A stretch of 64,000 nucleotides of DNA. Origin: Caloranaerobacter sp050286925. GTDB taxonomy: Bacteria; Bacillota; Clostridia; Tissierellales; Thermohalobacteraceae. Below, one piece after another: positions 26,508-34,607 of the stretch. How positions within the stretch are numbered: position 1 is the stretch's first letter; every line of letters starts with the position of its first letter. The notes below the pieces were generated by a model. It ran no database searches and was not told the DNA's origin. It saw nothing but the letters and a program-made list of their open reading frames with translations. The position numbers were made by a program, and so were the translations under genes. The DNA lies in NCBI RefSeq assembly GCF_050286925.1, contig NZ_JBFWFX010000012.1, forward strand, positions 15,035 through 79,034, given 5' to 3'.

Positions 26508-27179
26508 ATGATATCTATAATAATACCTGTACTTAATGAGGAAAAAAGTATAGAGTCTTTACTTAAACAGATTAATAAATTAAAAGGAGATAAAGAGGTT
26601 ATTGTTGTAGATGGTGGTAGTGTAGATAATACAGTTGATATAGCGAAAAAATATGCGAAAGTTATAATGAGTGAAAAGGGCAGAGCTAAGCAAATGAACA
26701 AAGGAGCCAAAAATGCAAAGGGAAATATTCTATGGTTTGTTCATTCAGACTCATATATACATGAAGGTTCTTTAGAAAAAATAGAGGAAGCTATTGAATC
26801 TGGTTATATTGGAGGAGGATTTTCTTTATATTTCTATGACTTGGATACACGTTTTATGAAATTTGTAGCTGTAACATCTAATTGGAGAGCAAAATACTTT
26901 GGCTTATTTTTTGGAGACCAAGGAATATTTGTTAAAAGAAGTATTTTTGATGAATTAGGAGGATATCCTGAGATTGAGTTGATGGAAGATTGGGAATTGT
27001 CAAGGAAACTTTCAAAAATAGGCAAAATGACTATGATTAAAGTACCAATAGGTACGTCAGCCAGAAGGTTTATAAAAGGAGGTCAGCTCAGAACGCTACT
27101 TTTGATGCATAAAATCAAATTGTTATATTTAATAGGTGTATCTCCAGATAAATTAAGTAAGATTTATAGGGGAGGCTAG
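26508..27179 (+). CDS. Family 2 glycosyltransferase of the TIGR04283 type
   Basis: 223 residues. GT-A fold: MISIIIPVLNEEKSIESLLK, EVIVVDGGSVDNTVDIAKKY, the sugar-site block GRAKQMNKGAKNAKGNILWF then VHSDS, and the acceptor region FGDQGIFVKRSIFDELGGYP, ELMEDWELSRKL. This matches the family named rSAM/selenodomain-associated transferase 2 (TIGR04283). In other genomes it is found with the next gene and with ArsS radical SAM proteins of arsenosugar synthesis; no ArsS is present in this window. The gap to the ATPase gene is 4 bases, so it is in the same operon. Confidence 0.85.
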   Translation: MISIIIPVLNEEKSIESLLKQINKLKGDKEVIVVDGGSVDNTVDIAKKYAKVIMSEKGRAKQMNKGAKNAKGNILWFVHSDSYIHEGSLEKIEEAIESGYIGGGFSLYFYDLDTRFMKFVAVTSNWRAKYFGLFFGDQGIFVKRSIFDELGGYPEIELMEDWELSRKLSKIGKMTMIKVPIGTSARRFIKGGQLRTLLLMHKIKLLYLIGVSPDKLSKIYRGG

Positions 27180-27181
27180 AT

Positions 27182-27889
27182 ATGGATGCACTAATATTGA
27201 TGACACGAATACCAATACCAGGTAAAACTAAAACTAGGCTAATCGGTACATTGACTAAGGAAGAATGTGCTGAAATACACAAAGCCTTTCTATTAGATAT
27301 CTTCAAATCGTTTAATTTTATCAAAGATGAAATAGATATATATTTAACTTTTACTCCAGAAGATTCTCTTTATTTAATAGAGAACATATTGCCTGATTAT
27401 ATTCAGTGTTTTCCTCAAACTGGTGATAGCTTAGGTGAGAGAATGTCAAATGCAATGGTATATCTTTTTGAAAAAGGGTATACAAAGGTAGGGTTAATGG
27501 GATCAGATATACCAGATATTCAACCTTTTGAAATAAGAAAAGCTTTTGAAGAGCTTGAAGACAATGATGTTGTAATAGGTCCTACATTTGATGGAGGATA
27601 TTTCTTTATTGGACTGAAAAAAATGACTAAGGAATTATTTATAAATGATATAAAATGGGGGAATAAGTCAGTTTTAGAGGGCACAATTGATATTGCCAAT
27701 GGAATGGGGCTAAAGACCGCATTAATAGAAAAGCACAGAGATATAGATACAAAGGAAGATTTATTTGCTTTTTATGAAAACATGAAAAAAGGTATTTGGA
27801 AAGATAAGATAATTCCTCATAATACTATAAAATTCATACAAAATTGTTGGAGTGATAGGGAAAATGTTAAAAAATATGCTGAAAGATAA
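27182..27889 (+). CDS. TIGR04282-type glycosyltransferase/nucleotidyltransferase
   Basis: 235 residues. Seen: LILMTRIPIPGKTKTRLIGT at the N terminus (a nucleotidyltransferase-like loop), QTGDSLGERMSNAMVYLFEK, VGLMGSDIPDI and VIGPTFDGGYFFIGLKK with WGNKSVLEGT. These are the marks of the rSAM/selenodomain-associated transferase 1 family (TIGR04282). Pairing with TIGR04283 suggests the two build or transfer a sugar-like unit. The substrate is unknown. It starts 2 bases after its neighbour's stop. Confidence 0.85.
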   Translation: MDALILMTRIPIPGKTKTRLIGTLTKEECAEIHKAFLLDIFKSFNFIKDEIDIYLTFTPEDSLYLIENILPDYIQCFPQTGDSLGERMSNAMVYLFEKGYTKVGLMGSDIPDIQPFEIRKAFEELEDNDVVIGPTFDGGYFFIGLKKMTKELFINDIKWGNKSVLEGTIDIANGMGLKTALIEKHRDIDTKEDLFAFYENMKKGIWKDKIIPHNTIKFIQNCWSDRENVKKYAER

Positions 27890-28877
27890 AATTATAGATT
27901 ATATTAAAAATAATAGAGAATTAAAATATTTAGGATTTGGGAATGACTTTCAAGTAAAATTCTTAGCTCAAGGTGAGTATAACATAAACTTTACTATATA
28001 TTGCGGCGAAAAAAAATATGTTTTTAGGGTAAATACGGGGAGTCAAATAGATGTTAAAAGCCAGATTAGGTATGAGTTTGAAGCTTTAAAGAGACTTGAG
28101 ATAAGTGGGGTTACCCCAAAGGTATTTTTTGTAGACGATACAAAGACGTATTTTAATTATGGAATATTGATTATGGAGTTTTTAGATGGAAGACCTTTAG
28201 AGTATAATAGAGATTTAAATAAGGCAGCTTACATTTTTTCTAGGATACATTCTCTAGACTTGAATAAGATAGATACAAGTAATTTTATTGTTGAGGAAAA
28301 TATTTTTACAGATAGAGTGAATGAAGGGAAAAAATTACTCAAAGATTTCCTGGTTGAACCTAGTATAAATAAAGATATTAAGAAGTTTTTTTATAGATTT
28401 CTAGAGTGGGCAGAAGAGAACAAGTGGAAGGAAAAATATTTTATAGATTATAAATGGCATGTAATAAACAATACAGAAGTAAATTCGCATAACTTTATAA
28501 TTGGTAACAAAAAGAGTTATCTTATTGATTGGGAGAAACCTGTTTTAAGTGACCCTTGCCAAGATCTGACACAGTTTTTAGCTCCAACTACTACACTTTG
28601 GAAGGCCGATTACATTTTAAGTGCTGAAGAGAAAGAACAATTTTTTAAAGAATATATAAAAGGTCTTGGGGGTATAGATAACGAAATTAGAGACAGGGTA
28701 AGATTATATATGCCATATCTTTACCTAAGAGCATTGTCGTGGTGTGCTTTTGCATATCTTGAGTATCAAAAACCAGACAAAGATATTAAAAATATGGATA
28801 CATTCAAAAAGATTAAAGCATATTTAGATATTGATTTTATGAGGACACTTTTAAAAGAATACATTAGTGATATCTAA
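27864..28877 (+). CDS. APH/choline-kinase-fold phosphotransferase-like protein, catalytic motif altered
   Basis: 337 residues. The N-terminal lobe carries LAQGEYNINFTIYCGEKKYV then FRVNTGSQ and the hinge ILIMEFLDGRPL, typical of aminoglycoside phosphotransferase-like kinases. The C-terminal lobe has SYLIDWEKPVLSDPCQDL, the metal-binding Asp. The expected catalytic motif HxDxxxxN is replaced by NNTEVNSHNFIIG near residue 205: the Asn remains but the catalytic Asp is not evident. So it may be a pseudokinase or use another base. ATG 27864 is chosen; ATG 27852 would overlap the previous gene further and lacks a site. It is the last gene of the operon. Confidence 0.7.
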   Translation: MLKNMLKDKIIDYIKNNRELKYLGFGNDFQVKFLAQGEYNINFTIYCGEKKYVFRVNTGSQIDVKSQIRYEFEALKRLEISGVTPKVFFVDDTKTYFNYGILIMEFLDGRPLEYNRDLNKAAYIFSRIHSLDLNKIDTSNFIVEENIFTDRVNEGKKLLKDFLVEPSINKDIKKFFYRFLEWAEENKWKEKYFIDYKWHVINNTEVNSHNFIIGNKKSYLIDWEKPVLSDPCQDLTQFLAPTTTLWKADYILSAEEKEQFFKEYIKGLGGIDNEIRDRVRLYMPYLYLRALSWCAFAYLEYQKPDKDIKNMDTFKKIKAYLDIDFMRTLLKEYISDI

Positions 28878-28995
28878 CAAAATCTTCAACTTTAATAAAT
28901 TATAAGGATGATTTTGCCTATATCCATTACGGAAATTATATTTAAAATTATCCACAATTCAATAAGGTATATAATTTCCTATGGATTATAAAAAA
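28877..28995 (+). repeat. R2 hairpin repeat, full copy
   Basis: Begins ACAAAATCTTCAACTTTAAT, with the core TATCCATTACGGAAATTATA and the inverse ATATAATTTCCTATGGATTA, forming a stem of about 18 bp. It aligns almost throughout with 51098-51215 and, in reverse, with 38571-38713 and 58612-58735. Confidence 0.85.
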
Positions 28996-29015
28996 AGCGG
29001 CTAATGCCGCTTTTT
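28992..29015. terminator. Two-way terminator between the transport operon and the LysR gene
   Basis: Perfect stem AAAAAGCGGC / GCCGCTTTTT with loop TAAT. It has A/T tracts on both sides, so it can serve both convergent genes. Confidence 0.85.
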
Positions 29016-29904
29016 AACAGAAACCACGTTTTGAAGAACATATAAAATCTATAAAATTTAATTCATAAGGATTTAATTCATAGTCTTTTCTGTAAGCTAC
29101 GTAGAAGTCTGATAATATTTCCATATTTTCTATTTCTATAACTTTCAATAATCCATCTCTCAGTTCTCTTTTGATTGATAGTTCAGGAATAAAAGATATA
29201 CCCTTTCCAGATAAAACTGAGGTTTTAATAGCTTCCATTGAATTGAGTTCATATATAATATTTAAATCATCTATCTCAATATCTTGGCATTTTAAAGCTT
29301 TTTTTATAGTTTCTCTAGTACCAGAACCTTCTTCTCTGAAAATAAGAGGGAGTTTAACAAGTTCGTCTAAAGTGATCTTCTTTTTAATAACTGGTAGAGA
29401 TGTAACTAAAAGTAATTTATCAGAAGTGATTTTAATAATCTTTAAATCTTTATTTTTAACATTTCCATGTATAATTCCTATGTTAGTATTTCTACTAATA
29501 AGATTTTCTATAACTTCCTTTGTATTTGTAATTTCTAAATTTATTTCTACGTCTTTATTATCCTGTTTATATACATATATGCTACATGGTAATGCATATT
29601 CTCCTATCGCCTTACAAGAACCTATCAGCAAGTGTTTTTTGTGAGTTTTTAGATTCTCAAGGTCTCTTTCTATGTTTTCCTTTAGAGAAAGAATGGTGTT
29701 TGCATAATCAAAAACTATCTTTCCAGCTTCAGTTAACTCAACACCCTTATTACTTCTGTTAAGTAAGCTAACTTGTAATTCTTTTTCTAAAGACTGTATT
29801 TGCATACTCAGTCCTGGTTGAGTCAGATGAAGTATTTTAGCAGCCTTTGAAATACTATTAACTTTCACGGTTACATAGAAAGCCTTGAGATACTGTAAAT
29901 TCAT
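29014..29904 (-). CDS. LysR-family transcriptional regulator
   Basis: 296 residues. The N-terminal winged helix-turn-helix (about 1-60) is AFYVTVKVNSISKAAKILHL then TQPGLSMQIQSLEKELQV, followed by the LysR linker and substrate-binding domain with LLIGSCKAIGEYALP and PLIFREEGSGTRETIKKAL. The EEGSGTR block is common in the CysL/CbbR-like branch, which senses sulfur or carbon metabolites. It is divergent from the large oxidoreductase gene and convergent with the transport operon, so it is the obvious candidate regulator of the whole block. The effector is unknown. Confidence 0.88.
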   Translation of the reverse strand: MNLQYLKAFYVTVKVNSISKAAKILHLTQPGLSMQIQSLEKELQVSLLNRSNKGVELTEAGKIVFDYANTILSLKENIERDLENLKTHKKHLLIGSCKAIGEYALPCSIYVYKQDNKDVEINLEITNTKEVIENLISRNTNIGIIHGNVKNKDLKIIKITSDKLLLVTSLPVIKKKITLDELVKLPLIFREEGSGTRETIKKALKCQDIEIDDLNIIYELNSMEAIKTSVLSGKGISFIPELSIKRELRDGLLKVIEIENMEILSDFYVAYRKDYELNPYELNFIDFICSSKRGFC

Positions 29905-30210
29905 AATACCACCTATTCTTTGAATTTCTTTATAATAACACCAATCTTTGGTTTTGTCAACCTGATTAAATTTAAGAATCGAGGCTTAGTTCTAGTTTGT
30001 ATTATTATATTATATCATAAATTAAATTATACAGCACATTACATTTTAATCTTATTGACAAAAAATAAACATGCAATAAATTATTGTTATATATCATAAA
30101 CAAAACTTATTATTTGTTAATAAACTTTTATATTATAATCTTATTGTAGACGTTTTAACAAAGTTAGTAAAGAGTTGATAGATTTTTATTGAGTGAGAAG
30201 GGGGTCAACA
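29905..30210. promoter_or_regulatory. Divergent control region between the LysR gene and the oxidoreductase
   Basis: 306 bases without a gene. It contains TTGACA at 30055-30060 with only weak -10 matches downstream, a TATAAT at 30134-30139 with no good -35, and an imperfect dyad TTGTTAT (30084-30090) - ATATC - ATAAACAA (30096-30103) just upstream of that TATAAT. A weak -35 preceded by a dyad is what one expects of a LysR-activated promoter. This assignment is inferred from arrangement only. Confidence 0.4.
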
Positions 30211-32766
30211 ATGAATAAGGTTACCTATCCAAAAGAAGTTTTGGAAAAAATGAAGGAAATTGTAGATAATTGTATGGGTGATGCTCCACCTTATTGTGAA
30301 GCTACTTGTCCTATGCATACTGATGTAAAAGGATATGTAAATTTGATAGCAGAAGGGAAGTTCAAAGAAGCAATTGAGTTAATAAGAGAAAAATTATTCT
30401 TGCCCGCTACTTTAGGGAGAATTTGTGCTCACCCATGTGAGGATAAGTGTAAAAGAGGAGAGTTTAAGCAACCTATGTCAATTGCGGCATTGAAGAGATT
30501 TGTTGCAGATAACTACGATGATGAAAAAGATTGGGATTTAAGTATTGAAACTGAGAAGGATAAAAGGGTTGCAATTATTGGTGCAGGACCTGCTGGTGCT
30601 CAGGCAGCATTAGATTTAAGGAGAAAAGGCTATAAGGTAACAGTATTTGAGAAACTTCCTGTTTTAGGTGGAATGATGAGAGTTGGAATTCCAGAATATA
30701 GGCTGCCAAGAAATATTATAGATTTTGAGTATAGCTTGCTTGAAAAAATTGGTGTTGAATTTAAACTAGGAGTAGAAATCGGAAAAGATATATCATTTGA
30801 AGCACTAAGGAAAGATTTTGATGTAGTTTTAATAGCAGTAGGAGCTCATAAGGGAGTAGTAATCCCAGTACCTGGTCATGATCTTAATGGAGTTTCAAAT
30901 GCTGTTGAATTTTTAAGGGAAGTGAGTTTAACTAGGAAGGCTAATATAGGGAAGAAAATAGCTGTTATAGGTGGTGGAAATGTTGCAATAGATGTTGCTA
31001 GAAGTGCAAGGAGAGTAGGCGCAGGAGAAGTACATCTTGTATGTCTTGAGCCAAAGGGAAAAATGCCTGCTCATACTTGGGAAGTTGAGGAAGCTGAAGA
31101 AGAAGGCGTAATCATACATGATGGTTTTGGGCCAGAAAAGATAATAGGAAAAGATGGTAAGGTAGTAGGATTTGAAATAAAAGAATGTGTATCAATTTTT
31201 GATAAAGAAGGGAAATTTAATCCTAAATTCAATGAAAATAATAAGAAAGTCCTAGAAGTTGATAATGTTATTTTTGCTGTAGGACAAGCGGTAGATAATT
31301 CTTTTGTTTCAGATGGAATATTAGAAACCCAAAGAGGTGGGAGATTTAAGGTTGACCCTGTAACTTTACAGACAAAATTAGAAAATGTGTTTGTTGCAGG
31401 GGATGCATCTGGAAGGTCTACAATTGTAATTGAAGCCATGGCAGAGGGAAGAAAGGCCGCAATTTCAATTGATAGATATCTTCAAGGTAAGGATTTGTAT
31501 TCTGATAGGGAATTCGAAGGAAGCTATGAAACTTGGTTGGAGACTGAAATAAAAGATGATACTCCTAACTTACCAAGGGTTGAAACTAGGAAGGTTGAAC
31601 CAAGCAAGAGGGTATTAAGCTTTGAAGAAGTAGATTTAGGTTTTACTGAAGAACAGGCAAAAGAGGAAGCTTCTAGGTGTTTAAAATGTGAATGTAGATT
31701 ATGTGTAAAAGAGTGTGAGATGTTAAAGGATTTTTGTAATTGTCCTAAGGATTTATTCAAAGAGATATTAGAAACAGGAGAAATTGACCCTAAAATACCA
31801 TATTCATGTAATATGTGTAGTCAGTGTACTTTGGTATGTCCAAAAGACTTCAAGATTAAAGATAGATTTATGGATATTAGAAAGCAGATGATTAAGGCTA
31901 ACAATGGTAAGTCTCCAATGAAGGGGCATAATGCAATTGAAATGCACCAGGCTTTAGGATTCTCAAAATTGTTTAATATATCAATAAAAGATAGTAAAGC
32001 TAAAAAGACTAAACGTGTATTCATACCAGGATGTAGTTTGCCATCATATAATCCTTACGCTGTAGGCATGATTTTAGAATATTTACAAGAAAAACTACCG
32101 GGTACAGGTGCAATATTAAAATGTTGTGGTAAACCAACTAAAGCTTTAGGACAGGTCGATAAGTTTAAAGAGAGATATGCAAGCTTACAAGCGGAAATAG
32201 ACAAATTAGGAGCTGAAGAAATAATAGTAGCTTGTCAATCATGTTTCTTAACAATTTCAGAGTACAGCCCAAATCAAAGAGTAAGGTCACTATGGACAGT
32301 GTTACCAGAGATAGGGTTACCTGAAAATGTAAGAGGAATAGGCAAAAATAGTGATATAACATTCGCAATACACGATTCATGTTCAACTAGAGATAGATCA
32401 GATATACATGATGGAATTAGGTGGATAATAAACGAATTAGGATATAAAATTGAAGAATTACCTTATTCAAGAGAAAATACAAGATGCTGTGGTTTTGGAG
32501 GAATGGTAGTACCTGCTAATCCTGAATTAGCATTAAGAGTTATGAAAAGAAGAACAGCCGAGGCTAAATCTGATTACATGGTTACTTATTGTGCAGCTTG
32601 TAGGGAGTCTATGGTTAGAGGTGGAAAAAATGCACTTCACATACTAGATTTAATATTTGGAGGTCCATGGACTTCAAAATCTAAGTTTCCTGGTGTTCCA
32701 AGTAGCCCTATTACAAGCTGGATAAACAGATATAAATCTAAGAGAGAAATTAAAAAGAGAAAATAA
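30211..32766 (+). CDS. NAD(P)-flavin oxidoreductase with Fe-S clusters and two CCG domains
   Basis: 851 residues. The N-terminal Fe-S domain of the glutamate-synthase-beta type has YCEATCPMHTDVKGYVNLI and CAHPCEDKCKRGEF (residues 25-80). The FAD site is VAIIGAGPAGAQAALDLRRK (about 121), the NAD(P) site IAVIGGGNVAIDVARSARRV (about 250), and AGDASGRSTIVIEAMAEGRK closes the flavin fold. Two cysteine clusters, CLKCECRLCVKECEMLKDFC and CNMCSQCTLVCP (about 490-545), follow. The C-terminal third is two CCG domains of the HdrB/GlpC type (PGCSLPSYNPY, LKCCGKP, ACQSC; then HDSCSTRDRSD, RCCGFGG, YCAACRESM). The start is ATG 30211 after AAGGGGG. It probably moves electrons between NAD(P)H and a disulfide-like or chalcogen substrate; the substrate is unknown. 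Confidence 0.88.
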   Translation: MNKVTYPKEVLEKMKEIVDNCMGDAPPYCEATCPMHTDVKGYVNLIAEGKFKEAIELIREKLFLPATLGRICAHPCEDKCKRGEFKQPMSIAALKRFVADNYDDEKDWDLSIETEKDKRVAIIGAGPAGAQAALDLRRKGYKVTVFEKLPVLGGMMRVGIPEYRLPRNIIDFEYSLLEKIGVEFKLGVEIGKDISFEALRKDFDVVLIAVGAHKGVVIPVPGHDLNGVSNAVEFLREVSLTRKANIGKKIAVIGGGNVAIDVARSARRVGAGEVHLVCLEPKGKMPAHTWEVEEAEEEGVIIHDGFGPEKIIGKDGKVVGFEIKECVSIFDKEGKFNPKFNENNKKVLEVDNVIFAVGQAVDNSFVSDGILETQRGGRFKVDPVTLQTKLENVFVAGDASGRSTIVIEAMAEGRKAAISIDRYLQGKDLYSDREFEGSYETWLETEIKDDTPNLPRVETRKVEPSKRVLSFEEVDLGFTEEQAKEEASRCLKCECRLCVKECEMLKDFCNCPKDLFKEILETGEIDPKIPYSCNMCSQCTLVCPKDFKIKDRFMDIRKQMIKANNGKSPMKGHNAIEMHQALGFSKLFNISIKDSKAKKTKRVFIPGCSLPSYNPYAVGMILEYLQEKLPGTGAILKCCGKPTKALGQVDKFKERYASLQAEIDKLGAEEIIVACQSCFLTISEYSPNQRVRSLWTVLPEIGLPENVRGIGKNSDITFAIHDSCSTRDRSDIHDGIRWIINELGYKIEELPYSRENTRCCGFGGMVVPANPELALRVMKRRTAEAKSDYMVTYCAACRESMVRGGKNALHILDLIFGGPWTSKSKFPGVPSSPITSWINRYKSKREIKKRK

Positions 32767-32783
32767 TTAAAGGAGGTAATAAA

Positions 32784-33767
32784 ATGAGAAAAGTAAAATT
32801 TATAAGTTTAGCGTTAATTGTAATTGTAGTTGGTGTATTAGTTTGGTACTTCGGTTTCCAAGGACCAAAAGTAAAAACTAGTGAAGAATTATCTAAACAA
32901 GAAAGTAAGTATGCTGATTATGCAAATCCAAAAGTAATAGTAAGTGCACTTAAAGCTAAAGAGATAATTGACAAAGGTGGGAATGTTGCTGTTATTGACA
33001 TAAGAAGATCACCAGAATACTTATTAGGTCATATACCTGGTGCTGTTAATATATGGAGACCAGATTATGAGAGCGAAAATTATCCATTCGGTGGAATGAG
33101 AGCAGAAAAGGAGAAAGTAGAGAAATTACTAGGTAGCTTAGGAATTGATAATGATACATTTATATTGTTATATGATGGAAAAGGAGACTATGATGCAGCT
33201 AGATTATGGTGGATACTTGATATGTACGGTCATGAGAAAATGGCACTAATAGACGGTGGTATTGATGGATGGAAAGCTGCTGGACTTGAATTAACAACTG
33301 CTAAGCCAGAGATTACTCCAAAAGAATATAAATTTAAAGGTAAAGTAGATGAAAGTAAGTTAGCTACATTAGAAGATGTTAAAGCTGCAATAAATGACCC
33401 AAATGTAATAATACTAGATACTCGTTCAATAGAAGAATTTACTGGTGAAACTTTAAAGAAAGGTGCTTATAGAAAAGGAAGAATACCTACAAGTGTTTGG
33501 ATTGAATACAAGGAAGCTATTAATGTTGGAGAAGGTGAAGATAAGACTTTTAAAACTGTAGAAGAGTTAAAGAAAATCTATGAGTCAAAGGGTATTACTC
33601 CTGATAAAACTATAATAGCATATTGCCAATCAGCAGTGAGATCAGCTCATACTACTTTTGTTTTAACTCAATTACTTGGATATAAAAATGTTAAAAACTA
33701 TGATGGTTCATGGATAGAGTGGAGCTACAATAAAGATTTACCAATAGAAACTGGAGAAGCTAAGTAA
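32784..33767 (+). CDS. Membrane-anchored two-domain rhodanese (sulfurtransferase)
   Basis: 327 residues. A single N-terminal membrane anchor (residues 5-27) has no lipobox or clear cleavage site, so the domains lie outside the cytoplasm. There are two rhodanese domains: the first has VAVIDIRRSPEYLLGHIPGA but its active-site loop reads LLYDGKGDYDAAR without Cys; the second has VIILDTRSIEEF and the active loop YCQSAVRSAHTTF with Cys near residue 281. So one domain is active and one structural, as in classic thiosulfate sulfurtransferases. It resembles YnjE, which is next to ynjBCD in E. coli. AAGGAGGT precedes the ATG. Confidence 0.9.
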   Translation: MRKVKFISLALIVIVVGVLVWYFGFQGPKVKTSEELSKQESKYADYANPKVIVSALKAKEIIDKGGNVAVIDIRRSPEYLLGHIPGAVNIWRPDYESENYPFGGMRAEKEKVEKLLGSLGIDNDTFILLYDGKGDYDAARLWWILDMYGHEKMALIDGGIDGWKAAGLELTTAKPEITPKEYKFKGKVDESKLATLEDVKAAINDPNVIILDTRSIEEFTGETLKKGAYRKGRIPTSVWIEYKEAINVGEGEDKTFKTVEELKKIYESKGITPDKTIIAYCQSAVRSAHTTFVLTQLLGYKNVKNYDGSWIEWSYNKDLPIETGEAK

Positions 33768-33799
33768 ACGTATAGGGAGTAATACTCCCTATACGTTTA
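33765..33799. promoter_or_regulatory. Perfect 16-bp hairpin between the rhodanese and VTT genes
   Basis: Stem 33765-33780 with 33784-33799, loop AAT, overlapping the rhodanese stop codon. It is followed by AAAAATC, not a T-tract, so it is not a textbook terminator. It may stabilise the upstream mRNA or set the ratio of the two products. Confidence 0.6.
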
Positions 33800-33819
33800 A
33801 AAAATCTGGAGGTGTAGTT

Positions 33820-34527
33820 ATGGTTAAAAAGAAAGAAAAGAAACAAGATAAACAAAAAAGTTATGTAAAGCTTGCTATTACTCTTGGAGTTATAGTGGTT
33901 GTTGTTGCTCTTATGAAATATTTTGGTCTTTTTGAATATATTAGCCTTGAAAATATGCAGAATTTAAAAGCTTGGATTAATAGCTATGGAGCCATTGGAC
34001 CTATAATTTATATAATTTTATATATCATAGCATGTTTATTCTTTCTTCCAGGATTGCCTATAGCTATATTAGCTGGATTGGCTTTTGGACCTGTAATGGG
34101 TGCTGTATATGCTTCTATAGGAGCTACTTTAGGTGCTTCAGCGGCATTTTTAGTAGCTAGATATGCGGCTAGGGATATGGTAGAAAGTTGGGTTGAAGGA
34201 AATGAACAATTTAAGAAGATAGACGAAGGTGTTGAGAAACAAGGATGGAGAATGTTAATGATAACTAGATTAGTTCCTGTATTTCCTTTCAACCTTCAGA
34301 ACTATGCTTATGGACTTACTAAAATTAAGTTCGGAACTTATGTTTTAGTTTCATGGATATGTATGATACCAGGAGCTATAGCTTTTACATTCATGGGAGG
34401 TTCAATTGTAAGTGGAGAAGGTAATATAGGCAAGACTTTAATGTATCTTGGCATTGGAGCAATTTTCTTTGTAATAATCTCACTAATACCTGGATGGTTA
34501 AAGAAAAGAAAAGGATTGGAAATATAA
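33820..34527 (+). CDS. VTT-domain (TVP38/TMEM64, SNARE-associated) membrane protein
   Basis: 235 residues with five to six hydrophobic segments after a very basic N terminus. The family core is seen: IACLFFLPGLPIAILAGLAF, GPVMGAVYASIGATLGASAA and the ITRLVPVFPFNLQNYAYGLT motif with Arg and Pro, then FMGGSIVSG. DedA/VTT proteins are lipid scramblases or ion-coupled transporters; in several bacteria this subtype lies next to rhodanese and flavin oxidoreductase genes. It closes the 13.5 kb block. Its substrate is unknown. Confidence 0.9.
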   Translation: MVKKKEKKQDKQKSYVKLAITLGVIVVVVALMKYFGLFEYISLENMQNLKAWINSYGAIGPIIYIILYIIACLFFLPGLPIAILAGLAFGPVMGAVYASIGATLGASAAFLVARYAARDMVESWVEGNEQFKKIDEGVEKQGWRMLMITRLVPVFPFNLQNYAYGLTKIKFGTYVLVSWICMIPGAIAFTFMGGSIVSGEGNIGKTLMYLGIGAIFFVIISLIPGWLKKRKGLEI

Positions 34528-34532
34528 GGATT

Positions 34533-34567
34533 AAGGCTTACACCTTAATGTTGGTGTAAGCCTTTTT
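34533..34567 (+). terminator. Terminator after the VTT-domain gene
   Basis: 12-bp stem AAGGCTTACACC / GGTGTAAGCCTT, loop TTAATGTT, followed by TTTATT. Confidence 0.9.
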
Positions 34568-34607
34568 ATTTATAAAAATATTTTTAAAACTGACTTTTTT
34601 AACTATA

